Made by a program: the position numbers and the translations under genes. A stretch of 64,000 nt of DNA from NCBI GenBank assembly GCA_002299885.1, contig DBOB01000025.1, positions 1-64,000 of the forward strand, in the 5' to 3' direction. Positions 24,204 to 32,538 of this stretch are shown here, one piece after another. The notes beneath the pieces are model-generated. The model was not told the origin of the DNA and made no database searches. It saw only the letters and a list, made by a program, of their open reading frames with translations. Source of the DNA: Sediminibacterium sp. UBA657. Its GTDB lineage: Bacteria > Bacteroidota > Bacteroidia > Chitinophagales > Chitinophagaceae. Numbering within the stretch: position 1 is the stretch's first letter; each line of letters starts with the position of its first letter.

Positions 24204-25790
24204 ATGAGAACATACCAAAAACTCCGCTTTAGTTATACGGGATGCATAACTAAGTTTTTAATCCTTTTCTGTTTTTTTACAGCGAATAATGTAGCTGCAC
24301 AAACAGTCATCGAAAAGATAGTTCAGGAAGAAACCAAAAACTCCCAATTGCAAACATTGGCACACGAGTTATTAGATGGCATAGGGCCAAGACTTGTGGG
24401 TACCCCTCAAATGAAAAAGGCCAACGAATGGGCAGTGAATAAATATGCTAGCTGGGGTATTACCGCACGCAACGAGCAGTGGGGTGAGTGGAAAGGATGG
24501 GAGCGTGGTATTACACATATAGATATGCTATCTCCAAGAGTAAAAAGTTTAGAAGGAACTCAATTGTCTTGGAGTCCATCTACAAAAGGAAAAGCAGTTA
24601 AAGCAGAAATTGTAATCATACCTGATGTGGCGGACTCAATGGCTTTTGTCAATTGGTTGCCTAATGTGAAAGGGAAGTTTGTCATGATTTCTATGAATCA
24701 ACCAACTGGAAGACCAGATGATAACTGGCAACAATTTGCAACAAAAGAGTCTTTTGATAAATTAAAAAAAGAACGCACCGAAATGACAGATGCTTGGCGT
24801 AAACGCTTAAGTAAAACTGGGCATTCATCAAGAATGATGCCTATAGTTTTAGAAAAAGCAGGTGCTTTAGGTATCTTAACCAATAACTGGTCCAACGGTT
24901 TTGGCGTAGATAAAATATTTAATGCATACACTACAAAAATTCCAACGGTGGATATTGCTTTAGAAGATTATGGCACTTTATATCGTTTAGTAGAATCTGG
25001 AGACAATCCAATCATTAGCATTCAAACAGATTCTAAAGATTTAGGGACTGTTCCAAACTTTAATACGATTGCAGAAATTAAAGGAACCGAAAAACCCGAT
25101 GAGTATGTGATGCTTTCTGCGCATTTCGATTCATGGGATGCTGGACAAGGTGCAACAGATAATGGAACAGGTACTTTGACGATGATGGAAGCGATGCGTA
25201 TTTTAAAGCTAGTGTATCCAAATCCTAAGCGTACTATTTTAGTTGGACATTGGGGTAGTGAGGAGCAAGGATTAAATGGTTCAAGAGCATTTGTGGAAGA
25301 TCATCCAGAAGTGGTTAGTAAATTACAAGCTTTGTTCAACCAAGACAATGGCACTGGTAGAATCGTCAATATTTCTGGACAAGGTTTTAAGTATGCGGGT
25401 GATTTTATTACTAGATGGTTAGCAGCAGTACCTAGTAGCATGAAAGATTCTATTAAGACAACTTTCCCTGGCTCACCGGGTGGAGGAGGAAGTGATTATG
25501 CTTCTTTTGTAGCAGTGGGTGCTCCAGGTTTTTCATTAGGTGCATTAAATTGGTCTTACTTTAATTATACTTGGCACACCAACAGAGATACATATGATAA
25601 AATCATTTTTGATGATTTAAAGAACAATGCAATGCTTACTGCAATGTTGGTATACATGGCTTGCGAGGACAATGCCACTTTCCCAAGAGACAAAGTAGAC
25701 TTAGGCACCAATAAGGTTACTGGACAACCTATTCAATGGCCAACTCAAGTAAAAGCAATGCGAAAAGGGCCTCTAGCTCCAACTAATTAA
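24204..25790 (+). CDS. Exported M28-family aminopeptidase
   Basis: A 528-aa exported zinc peptidase. Its N-terminal signal runs to NNVAAQ at about residue 33. A PA-like insert lies around 120-260, then the M28 core: YVMLSAHFDSWDAGQGATDNGTG (zinc His and Asp), LVGHWGSEEQGLNGS (catalytic Glu pair), FNQDNGTG, a glycine-rich PGSPGGGGSDYASF (Asp ligand) and NYTWHTNRDTYDKI (final His). All expected ligands are present. The predicted activity is removal of N-terminal residues from peptides outside the cytoplasm. It is divergent from the serine hydrolase and followed by the dioxygenase gene after 45 bases. Confidence 0.9.
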   Translation: MRTYQKLRFSYTGCITKFLILFCFFTANNVAAQTVIEKIVQEETKNSQLQTLAHELLDGIGPRLVGTPQMKKANEWAVNKYASWGITARNEQWGEWKGWERGITHIDMLSPRVKSLEGTQLSWSPSTKGKAVKAEIVIIPDVADSMAFVNWLPNVKGKFVMISMNQPTGRPDDNWQQFATKESFDKLKKERTEMTDAWRKRLSKTGHSSRMMPIVLEKAGALGILTNNWSNGFGVDKIFNAYTTKIPTVDIALEDYGTLYRLVESGDNPIISIQTDSKDLGTVPNFNTIAEIKGTEKPDEYVMLSAHFDSWDAGQGATDNGTGTLTMMEAMRILKLVYPNPKRTILVGHWGSEEQGLNGSRAFVEDHPEVVSKLQALFNQDNGTGRIVNISGQGFKYAGDFITRWLAAVPSSMKDSIKTTFPGSPGGGGSDYASFVAVGAPGFSLGALNWSYFNYTWHTNRDTYDKIIFDDLKNNAMLTAMLVYMACEDNATFPRDKVDLGTNKVTGQPIQWPTQVKAMRKGPLAPTN

Positions 25791-25835
25791 ACTATAAATA
25801 TTTATTTATCTACAATTAATTTTTAAAAATCATTT

Positions 25836-27260
25836 ATGTCTATTTTATCTAATTACAGTGATGGCTTTTTTAATGTGAGTGCTGCGCATGGATTTCTTCC
25901 AGTAAAAGCGCCGATGGTAAAATTACCAAGTGTTTACGCGGATTTACAAGCAGTTTTGGACAATATGCCAGTTGTGCTAAATGAAAACGAGTTTGGCTAT
26001 TTAAATACCGAGGATGGGATTGTTGCACCAACATTAGCTATCAAAAATCATTTAGATACTGTAGAAAAAGAGGAAGACATTTTTGTTTTACAAGCCTTAT
26101 TTAGATCGTATAGTTTTTTAGCATCAGCCTATTTATTAGAGCCTTCATTCCAACAATTTAGAAAAGATGGCAAATACGGAAAAGCTAGAAATTTTTTACC
26201 TGCAAATATTGCACAGCCATTTTGCAAAGTAGCCGATAAATTAAATGTGTTTGCTTGGTTGGATTATCATTATGCTTACTCATTGGGTAATTATCAAAAG
26301 CTGGACGAAGCTGGTGATTTAAATTGGGAAAATATTACGATGTGTAACCGTTTTTCTGGACAACCGGATGAGGTTGGTTTTATTATGTTACATGTAGACA
26401 TCAATCGTTTTTCGGCTAATTTAGTTGGCACTGTAATGCAGACCATTCAGGCTTTGGATGGTGGAGCAAAATCAGTGGGCGATTTGCTTGAAAAGAATTG
26501 GTCTACGATGAAGCAAATGAACGAGCGCAGAAAAGAGATGTGGAAGGCTTCAAGATGGCAACGATACAATGACTTTAGAATTTTTATAATGGGTGTTAAA
26601 GGCAATACCGAATTGTTTGGCGATGGTGTGGTGTATGAAAATGTATGGGATGAGCCAAAAGCATTTAGAGGACAAACTGGTGCGCAGGACGATATTATTC
26701 CTATGCAAGATATTTTTTCTGGGGTCATTTTTTATTATCCAGAAAATGAACTCACAAAATATTTATTAGACCTTAGATTATACCGTCCAACCTGTGTACA
26801 AGACTTTTTCAAAGACCTTGAAAATTCAATGAAGACATTACATCCAAAGGGTTTGATGGGTAAATTAGTAGAGAACAAAGATGTCACTGGACTTTGTTAT
26901 TTATTAGGCATTTTAGAAGAAATTTACCATTTCAGAAATGGACATTGGCAGTTTGTTCAAAAATACATCATGGCCAATACGAAGTATGCGATGGCAACAG
27001 GAGGCACCCCAATTACATCTTGGATTCCAAATCAAATTTTATCTGTTATTCATCAGATGGAAGATGTTATAAATGCTATTAATCAAATTGGCAAATCAGA
27101 TCAAGCAGAGGCCAATACTATTTTTGAGAATAATTCAAAATTATTACCAACTAAAAAAGGTTTGATCAATGGACAACTTGAATTGATTCATAAGAACGAC
27201 TTTTCTGCAGAAGCAGTATTTGCTTTGAATCAAAAGTTCGGCTATGATGATACTAAGTAG
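25836..27260 (+). CDS. Indoleamine 2,3-dioxygenase-like haem protein
   Basis: A 474-aa cytoplasmic protein of the IDO superfamily (PF01231), haem enzymes that open the indole ring of tryptophan to N-formylkynurenine. Visible landmarks are the opening HGFLP, the central NRFSGQPDEVGFIMLHV (in place of family SG..DE.WF.L.HV), AFRGQTGAQDDIIPMQDIFSG (the FRGGSAAQS region) and FRNGHWQFVQKYI with the presumed proximal haem His, followed by ATGGTPITSWIPNQ. The Gly-Gly-Thr-Pro stretch is seen in several bacterial members. No kynureninase or formamidase gene is nearby, so a different indole substrate or product cannot be excluded. It follows the M28 gene and may be cotranscribed. Confidence 0.82.
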   Translation: MSILSNYSDGFFNVSAAHGFLPVKAPMVKLPSVYADLQAVLDNMPVVLNENEFGYLNTEDGIVAPTLAIKNHLDTVEKEEDIFVLQALFRSYSFLASAYLLEPSFQQFRKDGKYGKARNFLPANIAQPFCKVADKLNVFAWLDYHYAYSLGNYQKLDEAGDLNWENITMCNRFSGQPDEVGFIMLHVDINRFSANLVGTVMQTIQALDGGAKSVGDLLEKNWSTMKQMNERRKEMWKASRWQRYNDFRIFIMGVKGNTELFGDGVVYENVWDEPKAFRGQTGAQDDIIPMQDIFSGVIFYYPENELTKYLLDLRLYRPTCVQDFFKDLENSMKTLHPKGLMGKLVENKDVTGLCYLLGILEEIYHFRNGHWQFVQKYIMANTKYAMATGGTPITSWIPNQILSVIHQMEDVINAINQIGKSDQAEANTIFENNSKLLPTKKGLINGQLELIHKNDFSAEAVFALNQKFGYDDTK

Positions 27261-27265
27261 TTTAA

Positions 27266-28573
27266 TTACTTTTCAAATTCAATAAAATGCTCTGATGCAT
27301 ATTCGTCGTCACCTGGTTTTATTCGTTTAACAAAAAATCGTGCACGCTTTCCAAGTTTAACCGATGTGTACCTTTCCTTAATATCATTCGGATCATTTAA
27401 TGGTTGTAAGGAAGGGTACCATAAAATATAACCTGGTTTCTGAAAAACCAATTCTGGCTTTGACCAATCCTGGCTATTGTTTCCAGCACTTAAGTCTTTA
27501 TGCTTATTAAATGAGATATAGATTTTATCTCCTTGCCATGATCTTCCTTCTACCTTACCCATCATCATCACCCAACAATTCAAATAGGTATTCCAACTAA
27601 CCGAAGGTCCCCAATGAAATCCACCTGTGGGTGATGAAGCACCACCACCTCCTTCATTGATTGGAATTTGTAAAGATCGAACTGGCACCCCATAACTATC
27701 ATAAGCAATAGAAAAAGATTTGCCATCCCACCTTTTTGCTTTTCCAACTGGGTTATCAAGATCTTTTAATGCTATGCGAGCTATACTAATGCACTGACCA
27801 CTCCACTCTTTTTGTGACTTATAAGTTTTTTCATCATATACACCAGGATAACCGTACTCTCCATAAAATAAATACAAATAATCTCCACTTGCAACTGCAG
27901 AAGGATCGCCAACACCACCCGCAAAAGTATTTGAAGTATTATATGGTTTTCTAATCATTCTTGGATCGTAATCTTCAATAAAAATTCCTCTGTTATCCCA
28001 GCTTTTTCCTCCATCTACCGATTTCATTACACCAATTCTGCAAACAGCTGCAGGACTTTCTGGGCCAGTTAAACCTTGCGGCCAAAGTATATTTTTGTAT
28101 CCTTCTTTGTTAATATAATCGTATGGCAAAGTACTAGGATAATTTTCGTTATGATAAATGCCATACAATGTTTTACCACTCTCATCTTTTGAATCTTGAT
28201 ATACAGTTTCAAACCATACAGCCCCATGTAATCCTTTTTGACCAATCGGTGCATTTTTAGGCATGACAGGATTAAAGAACTTACTAGCAGGATTTTTAAA
28301 AACAACTTCTGCATTCTCACCATCTGAATACTTTAAATCTTTTGCGTAACCCCATAATGGGTCTTCTCCATATTTGCCAGGGAAGATTCTAAACGTATCG
28401 CCAATCCAAACTTCTGCCATATTACAATCCACAAAAGAATTGAATGTAATTTTTGGTGCAGGAATTAATTTAAACTTTGGTGTTAGATCCGCATATTGAC
28501 TAGTATTTAACTTAGGTGTAGTTAAAAGTCCAATAAAGATGGTGAACCAAGAAAATAAATTTAAAAAGTTCAT
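27266..28573 (-). CDS. Exported five-bladed-propeller-like protein, function unknown
   Basis: A 435-aa protein with a hydrophobic N-terminus (about 1-25) for export. The body has repeated blade-like elements: AEVWIGDTFRIFPG, GAVWFETVYQD, CRIGVMKSVDGGKSWDNRGIFIED, GDPSAVASGDYLYLFYGEYG, HWGPSVSWNTYLNCWVMMMGK, GDKIYISFNKHKDL and WYPSLQPL. The SVDGGKSW Asp-box and GGVGDPSAV element resemble sialidase or GH43/GH117-like propellers. A catalytic set cannot be assigned with confidence. Candidate roles are carbohydrate binding or hydrolysis. It is convergent with the dioxygenase gene (5-base gap) and is not part of an evident polysaccharide locus. Confidence 0.6.
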   Translation of the reverse strand: MNFLNLFSWFTIFIGLLTTPKLNTSQYADLTPKFKLIPAPKITFNSFVDCNMAEVWIGDTFRIFPGKYGEDPLWGYAKDLKYSDGENAEVVFKNPASKFFNPVMPKNAPIGQKGLHGAVWFETVYQDSKDESGKTLYGIYHNENYPSTLPYDYINKEGYKNILWPQGLTGPESPAAVCRIGVMKSVDGGKSWDNRGIFIEDYDPRMIRKPYNTSNTFAGGVGDPSAVASGDYLYLFYGEYGYPGVYDEKTYKSQKEWSGQCISIARIALKDLDNPVGKAKRWDGKSFSIAYDSYGVPVRSLQIPINEGGGGASSPTGGFHWGPSVSWNTYLNCWVMMMGKVEGRSWQGDKIYISFNKHKDLSAGNNSQDWSKPELVFQKPGYILWYPSLQPLNDPNDIKERYTSVKLGKRARFFVKRIKPGDDEYASEHFIEFEK

Positions 28574-28736
28574 TTTATTTCAATTTATTGTTAATCTATT
28601 CGTTGATATAAATTTAAGCAAAATAGTAAAATCGACAAACACAAGTTTAAGCGCTAGAATAGACGAATCTTGTGCCTTCTTTGGAGTTGATGAATCATTT
28701 TTTAGGGTATAATTTTTATATCCTGTTTAACCAACA

Positions 28737-28744
28737 TATATTTG
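28737..28744 (+). promoter_or_regulatory. -7 box TATATTTG for the terC gene
   Basis: Exact TAnnTTTG match 18 bases before the ATG at 28763. No convincing -33 element at the usual distance, so the support is moderate. Confidence 0.45.
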
Positions 28745-28762
28745 TATGACTAATTTAAAGCT

Positions 28763-29452
28763 ATGCTAGACGCAATCATTCCATTAATTTCCTTAATTTC
28801 TTTAGAAGTTATTTTAGGAATAGACAATGTCATTTTCATTTCTATCCTATCTGATAAATTACCGGATAGTCAAAGAAATAAATTAAGGTATTGGGGATTA
28901 GGTTTAGCCATGGTCATGCGCCTTATTTTATTAACCTTAATTTCTTGGATTTTAAAGTTAGATCAAGAATTATTTATCTTATTTGATATTCATTTTTCTG
29001 GCAAAGGGTTGATCTTAATTGCAGGCGGACTTTTTTTAATTTATAAAAGTACTGTCGAAATTTACCATAAAACAGAATTAGCAAAGCAGGCCGACAATCC
29101 GGTTGTCCCAAAAACCAGCAGCTTTAAAAAACTTTTATTAGAGATCATTTTATTAGACTTAGTTTTTTCAATTGATTCTATCATCACTGCCATAGGGATG
29201 GCTCAGGAGCTTTGGGTCATGTATACATCCGTTATTGTAGCTGTAGTGATTATGATTTTTGCATCACAGCCAATTAGTTTTTTTATCAAAAAGCATCCTT
29301 CCTTTAAAATATTGGCATTAAGCTTTTTGATGATGATTGGATTATCATTGATTGCAGAAGGCTTTCATCTGTCCATACCAAAAGGGTATATTTATTTCTC
29401 GATGGCATTTGCGTTTATTGTAGATATAATACAAATGAAGACGGTAAAATAA
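28763..29452 (+). CDS. TerC family integral membrane protein
   Basis: A 229-aa protein with about seven membrane segments. It carries the two TerC signatures: EVILGIDNVIFISIL near the start and DLVFSIDSIITAIGM in the second half, whose acidic residues lie inside the membrane and are thought to take part in metal movement. Related proteins include Alx and the manganese exporters of that family. No CBS or transporter-associated domains follow, so this is the short form. The radical SAM gene starts four bases after the stop, suggesting one transcript. Manganese export or metal loading is inference from family members. Confidence 0.88.
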   Translation: MLDAIIPLISLISLEVILGIDNVIFISILSDKLPDSQRNKLRYWGLGLAMVMRLILLTLISWILKLDQELFILFDIHFSGKGLILIAGGLFLIYKSTVEIYHKTELAKQADNPVVPKTSSFKKLLLEIILLDLVFSIDSIITAIGMAQELWVMYTSVIVAVVIMIFASQPISFFIKKHPSFKILALSFLMMIGLSLIAEGFHLSIPKGYIYFSMAFAFIVDIIQMKTVK

Positions 29453-29456
29453 CTTT

Positions 29457-31649
29457 ATGTCATCACCTGTATTTTTAATCACGCCACCATTTACTCAATT
29501 AAATACGCCCTATCCAGCAACGGCTTATATCAAAGGGTTTTTAAACACTAAAGGTATTCCAAGTGTACAAGCAGATCTTGGGATCGAAGTCACATTAGCG
29601 CTTTTTAACAAAGCAGGCTTAACCAAATTATTTCAAGCCATTCGATCTAAAGAATGGGAGCTAAATCCAAACTGTCAAAGAATACTTGCGCTAGAAAATA
29701 ACTATATCAATACGATCGATCAGGTTATTTTATTCTTACAGGGTAAGCTAGATACCATTGCACATTTAATTTGTTCTCGCACTTTTTTGCCAGAAGGGGA
29801 TGCGTTTGATCAAATGGACGATTTAGATTGGGCATTTGGAGCAATGGGTAAGCAAGATAAGGCGAAGCATATCGCAACCATGTATTTAGAGGATTTGGGT
29901 AATTTGATCAAGGAGACAATCGATCCTTATTTTGGATTCAGCCGTTATGCCGAAAGTCTTGGTCGCTCTGCAAATTCATTTGATGAATTGTATACTGCAC
30001 TCAACACGCCACCAACATTTTTAGATACTATTTTATTAGACATTTTTGAAAAACATATTCAAAATATTCAACCTAAATTAGTTTGTATATCTGTGCCTTT
30101 CCCTGGTAATTTATATACCTCTTTAAGATGTGGTCAGTGGTTGAAGCAGCATCATCCAACTATTAAAGTAGCCATGGGTGGTGGTTTTGCAAATACAGAG
30201 CTTCGTTCTTTGTCTGATCCAAGGGTTTTTGAATTTTATGATTTTATTACACTGGATGACGGAGAAGCACCTATCGAAATATTAATTGACCATATTGATG
30301 GTAAAAAAGAAGTGCAGGACTTAAAGCGATGCTTCACATTATTGAATGGGGTGGTTACTTATATCAATGAATCAATTTATCCAGACTATAAGCAACATCA
30401 ATTAGGCACACCAGACTATGAAGGTTTGTTATTGGATCAATATATTTCTGTGATTGAATTGGTGAATCCTATGCACAGTTTATGGAGCGATGGAAGATGG
30501 AATAAATTAACCATGGCACACGGATGCTATTGGGGTAAATGTACTTTTTGTGATATCTCATTGGACTATATCAAAACATATGAGCCAGCTACTGCCAGTT
30601 TATTGGCGGATAGAATGGAATTAATGATAGCACAAACAGGACAAAACGGTTTTCATTTTGTGGACGAAGCTGCACCACCTGCATTGATGAAAGCTTTGGC
30701 AATTGAAATTATAAAACGCAAACTAGTGGTAAGTTGGTGGGCCAATGTACGTTTTGAAAAAAGTTTTACAAAGGATCTTTGTCTCTTATTAAAAGCATCT
30801 GGATGCATTGCAGTGAGTGGAGGATTAGAAGTGGCATCGGATAGATTGCTTGATTTGATACAAAAAGGAATTACAGTGGCACAGGTTGCGCGCGTAAGCA
30901 AACATTTTAATGACGCGGGAATCATGGTGCATGCTTATTTGATGTATGGTTTCCCTACCCAAACTGTACAAGAAACGGTGGACTCCTTAGAAATGGTGCG
31001 TCAATTATTTGAAACAGGGGTTTTAAAATCTGCTTTCTGGCATTTGTTTACCATGACGGCACATAGTCCTGTAGGATTAACGCCCGAAAAATATAAAGTA
31101 AAAAAAGTATCTGACACAGTAGGCAGTTTTGCAAACAATGACATTGCCCATATTGATGCCACTGGAGCCAATCACGAAATTTTTGGGTATGGTTTAAAAA
31201 AAGCTATCCTAAACTATATGCATGGTGCTTGTTATGATTTCCCATTACAAAAATGGTTTGAATTTAAAATTCCAAAAACAAATATTGAACCAAATTATAT
31301 CCAAACACAATTAGATGCAGTAGAAATTAGCGCTGCTAATTATAAAGCAATTTGGATTGGTTTAATGCCTACAATATCCATTGTACAACGTTCCAAGAAG
31401 GGCAGTAAGTGGGCCGAGATGAACCTATGTTTTGAAACCAATCAAAATACGATTTCAATTCATATAGAACCTCAAAAGGGAACTTGGTTGATTCAGTTAT
31501 TAGAAAAGATAAATGTGCAGACTAATTCAGGAATGGCTTTGTCGGATATCAAAGCAGATTATTTGGCTGCAGGATTGGAGGATTTTGATTTGTTTTGGGA
31601 CAATAAACCAATCAATACATTGCATAAAGCAGGACTGTTAAGAATTTAA
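29457..31649 (+). CDS. B12-binding radical SAM protein, function unassigned
   Basis: A 730-aa cytoplasmic iron-sulfur protein. The N-terminal part (about 1-290) has the B12-binding-type Rossmann fold (PPFTQLNTPYPATAYIKGF, KLVCISVPFPGN, KVAMGGGFANTEL). The radical SAM core begins at about residue 355 with HGCYWGKCTFCDIS. The three cysteines are spaced CX4CX2C rather than the common CX3CX2C, as in other B12-type proteins with CxWG. Further core motifs are HFVDEAAPP, SGGLEVASDRLL and MVHAYLMYGFPTQT. The C-terminal about 170 residues have no domain that I recognise. It sits between TerC and an MmcQ/YjbR gene in a tight run. The substrate is unknown; methylation or a carbon-skeleton reaction is possible. 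Confidence 0.85.
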   Translation: MSSPVFLITPPFTQLNTPYPATAYIKGFLNTKGIPSVQADLGIEVTLALFNKAGLTKLFQAIRSKEWELNPNCQRILALENNYINTIDQVILFLQGKLDTIAHLICSRTFLPEGDAFDQMDDLDWAFGAMGKQDKAKHIATMYLEDLGNLIKETIDPYFGFSRYAESLGRSANSFDELYTALNTPPTFLDTILLDIFEKHIQNIQPKLVCISVPFPGNLYTSLRCGQWLKQHHPTIKVAMGGGFANTELRSLSDPRVFEFYDFITLDDGEAPIEILIDHIDGKKEVQDLKRCFTLLNGVVTYINESIYPDYKQHQLGTPDYEGLLLDQYISVIELVNPMHSLWSDGRWNKLTMAHGCYWGKCTFCDISLDYIKTYEPATASLLADRMELMIAQTGQNGFHFVDEAAPPALMKALAIEIIKRKLVVSWWANVRFEKSFTKDLCLLLKASGCIAVSGGLEVASDRLLDLIQKGITVAQVARVSKHFNDAGIMVHAYLMYGFPTQTVQETVDSLEMVRQLFETGVLKSAFWHLFTMTAHSPVGLTPEKYKVKKVSDTVGSFANNDIAHIDATGANHEIFGYGLKKAILNYMHGACYDFPLQKWFEFKIPKTNIEPNYIQTQLDAVEISAANYKAIWIGLMPTISIVQRSKKGSKWAEMNLCFETNQNTISIHIEPQKGTWLIQLLEKINVQTNSGMALSDIKADYLAAGLEDFDLFWDNKPINTLHKAGLLRI

Positions 31650-31675
31650 TTCAGCATTTTAAAAACGATAGAAAC

Positions 31676-31996
31676 ATGCATGTCGAATGGGTAAGAGATT
31701 TATGCTTAAGCTTTGACGATGTCGAAGAGTGTCAGCCATTTGGTCCAGAAAATATAGTGTATAAGATAAAGGGGAAAATGTTTCTGCTCATATCATTAGA
31801 TGACATCCCCCCTAGAATCAATGTCAAGACAGACCCAGATCAATCCATAGAATTAAGAGAAGCCTACCCCGATAATATCTTACCAGGTTTTCACATGAAC
31901 AAAAAGCATTGGAATACTTTAGTTTTAAATGCAAGACTAAGCCCATCATTGGTGCAAGAATTAATAAAGGCCTCCTATGATTTAGTGCGCAAGTAA
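31676..31996 (+). CDS. MmcQ/YjbR family protein
   Basis: A 106-aa cytoplasmic protein with CyaY-like double-wing layout: VRDLCLSFDDVEECQPFGPENIVYKIKGKMFLLISL, an NVKTDPDQSIELREAYPDNILPGFHMNKKHWNTL block, and a final helix LVQELIKASYDLVRK. These match the MmcQ/YjbR family, described as DNA-binding by fold but without firm function. It starts 26 bases after the radical SAM gene and likely shares its transcript. The length is typical. Start codon ATG at 31676, with a second in-frame Met not present nearby. Confidence 0.87.
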   Translation: MHVEWVRDLCLSFDDVEECQPFGPENIVYKIKGKMFLLISLDDIPPRINVKTDPDQSIELREAYPDNILPGFHMNKKHWNTLVLNARLSPSLVQELIKASYDLVRK

Positions 31997-32032
31997 AATT
32001 TTAATCTTATTTTTGAATCAAATACAAACTAT

Positions 32033-32197
32033 ATGGGATTCGCAATCAATAAAAAAGTAGCAGACAAAAAAACAGCCTCAAATGCTAAAACAAATGTGCA
32101 AGCGGGGGGTAGTTCAAAGTTTATTGCTAAAGCAAACACCAAGTCATCTGGTGCAAGTAAAAAACCAATTAAAACAGGTGGTTCTAGAGGCAGTTGA
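32033..32197 (+). CDS. Small basic Lys/Ser/Gly-rich protein, 54 aa
   Basis: An open frame of 54 codons from ATG at 32033 to TGA at 32195-32197, starting 36 bases after the MmcQ gene and followed by a strong terminator. The product starts MGFAINKKVADKKT and continues with low-complexity Lys, Ser, Gly, Ala and Asn, ending GGSRGS. It contains no hydrophobic segment, no Cys and almost no acidic residues, so it should be disordered and could bind nucleic acid. I do not recognise a family. The tidy position between a coding gene and a terminator favours a real gene. Confidence 0.5.
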   Translation: MGFAINKKVADKKTASNAKTNVQAGGSSKFIAKANTKSSGASKKPIKTGGSRGS

Positions 32198-32238
32198 TCT
32201 ATAAATCAATTCATCAAACCATTTAAAAAGAAAAAAAA

Positions 32239-32267
32239 GAGCATATCACAGATATGCTCTTTTTTTA
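32239..32267 (+). terminator. Rho-independent terminator
   Basis: Perfect 9-bp stem GAGCATATC/GATATGCTC (32239-32247, 32251-32259), loop ACA, flanked by A-run and followed by eight T. Ends the terC to 54-aa gene run. Confidence 0.9.
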
Positions 32268-32370
32268 TGTCCATTATTAAGGAAATTTATTAATAAACTT
32301 GATTTTAGCAACTAGGAGCATTTCACATATATTCACAATTTTTATGCTCATTATTAAGGAAACTTATAAA
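32239..32370. repeat. Imperfect 55-bp tandem duplication including the terminator
   Basis: GAGCAT..CACA..AT to CATTATTAAGGAAA.TTA is seen at 32239-32292 and again at 32316-32369. The two landmarks are exactly 33 bases apart in each copy. The second copy has lost the hairpin pairing and the T-run. The remainder of the 32198-32538 gap is AT-rich leader of the susC-like gene and holds no gene that I can see. Confidence 0.6.
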
Positions 32371-32538
32371 TTATTTTTAAATAAATATAAAATAATTATA
32401 ATGTATATATGACTATATGGCATTTTAATACCTAATTATATAACAAATTTAGACGGAAACTATCCGTATTGTTAAGTAATTGTTAACTATGTTTAGGTTT
32501 TTTTCATAACTTGAAGGCTTAAGTAAAACAAAAAGCAT

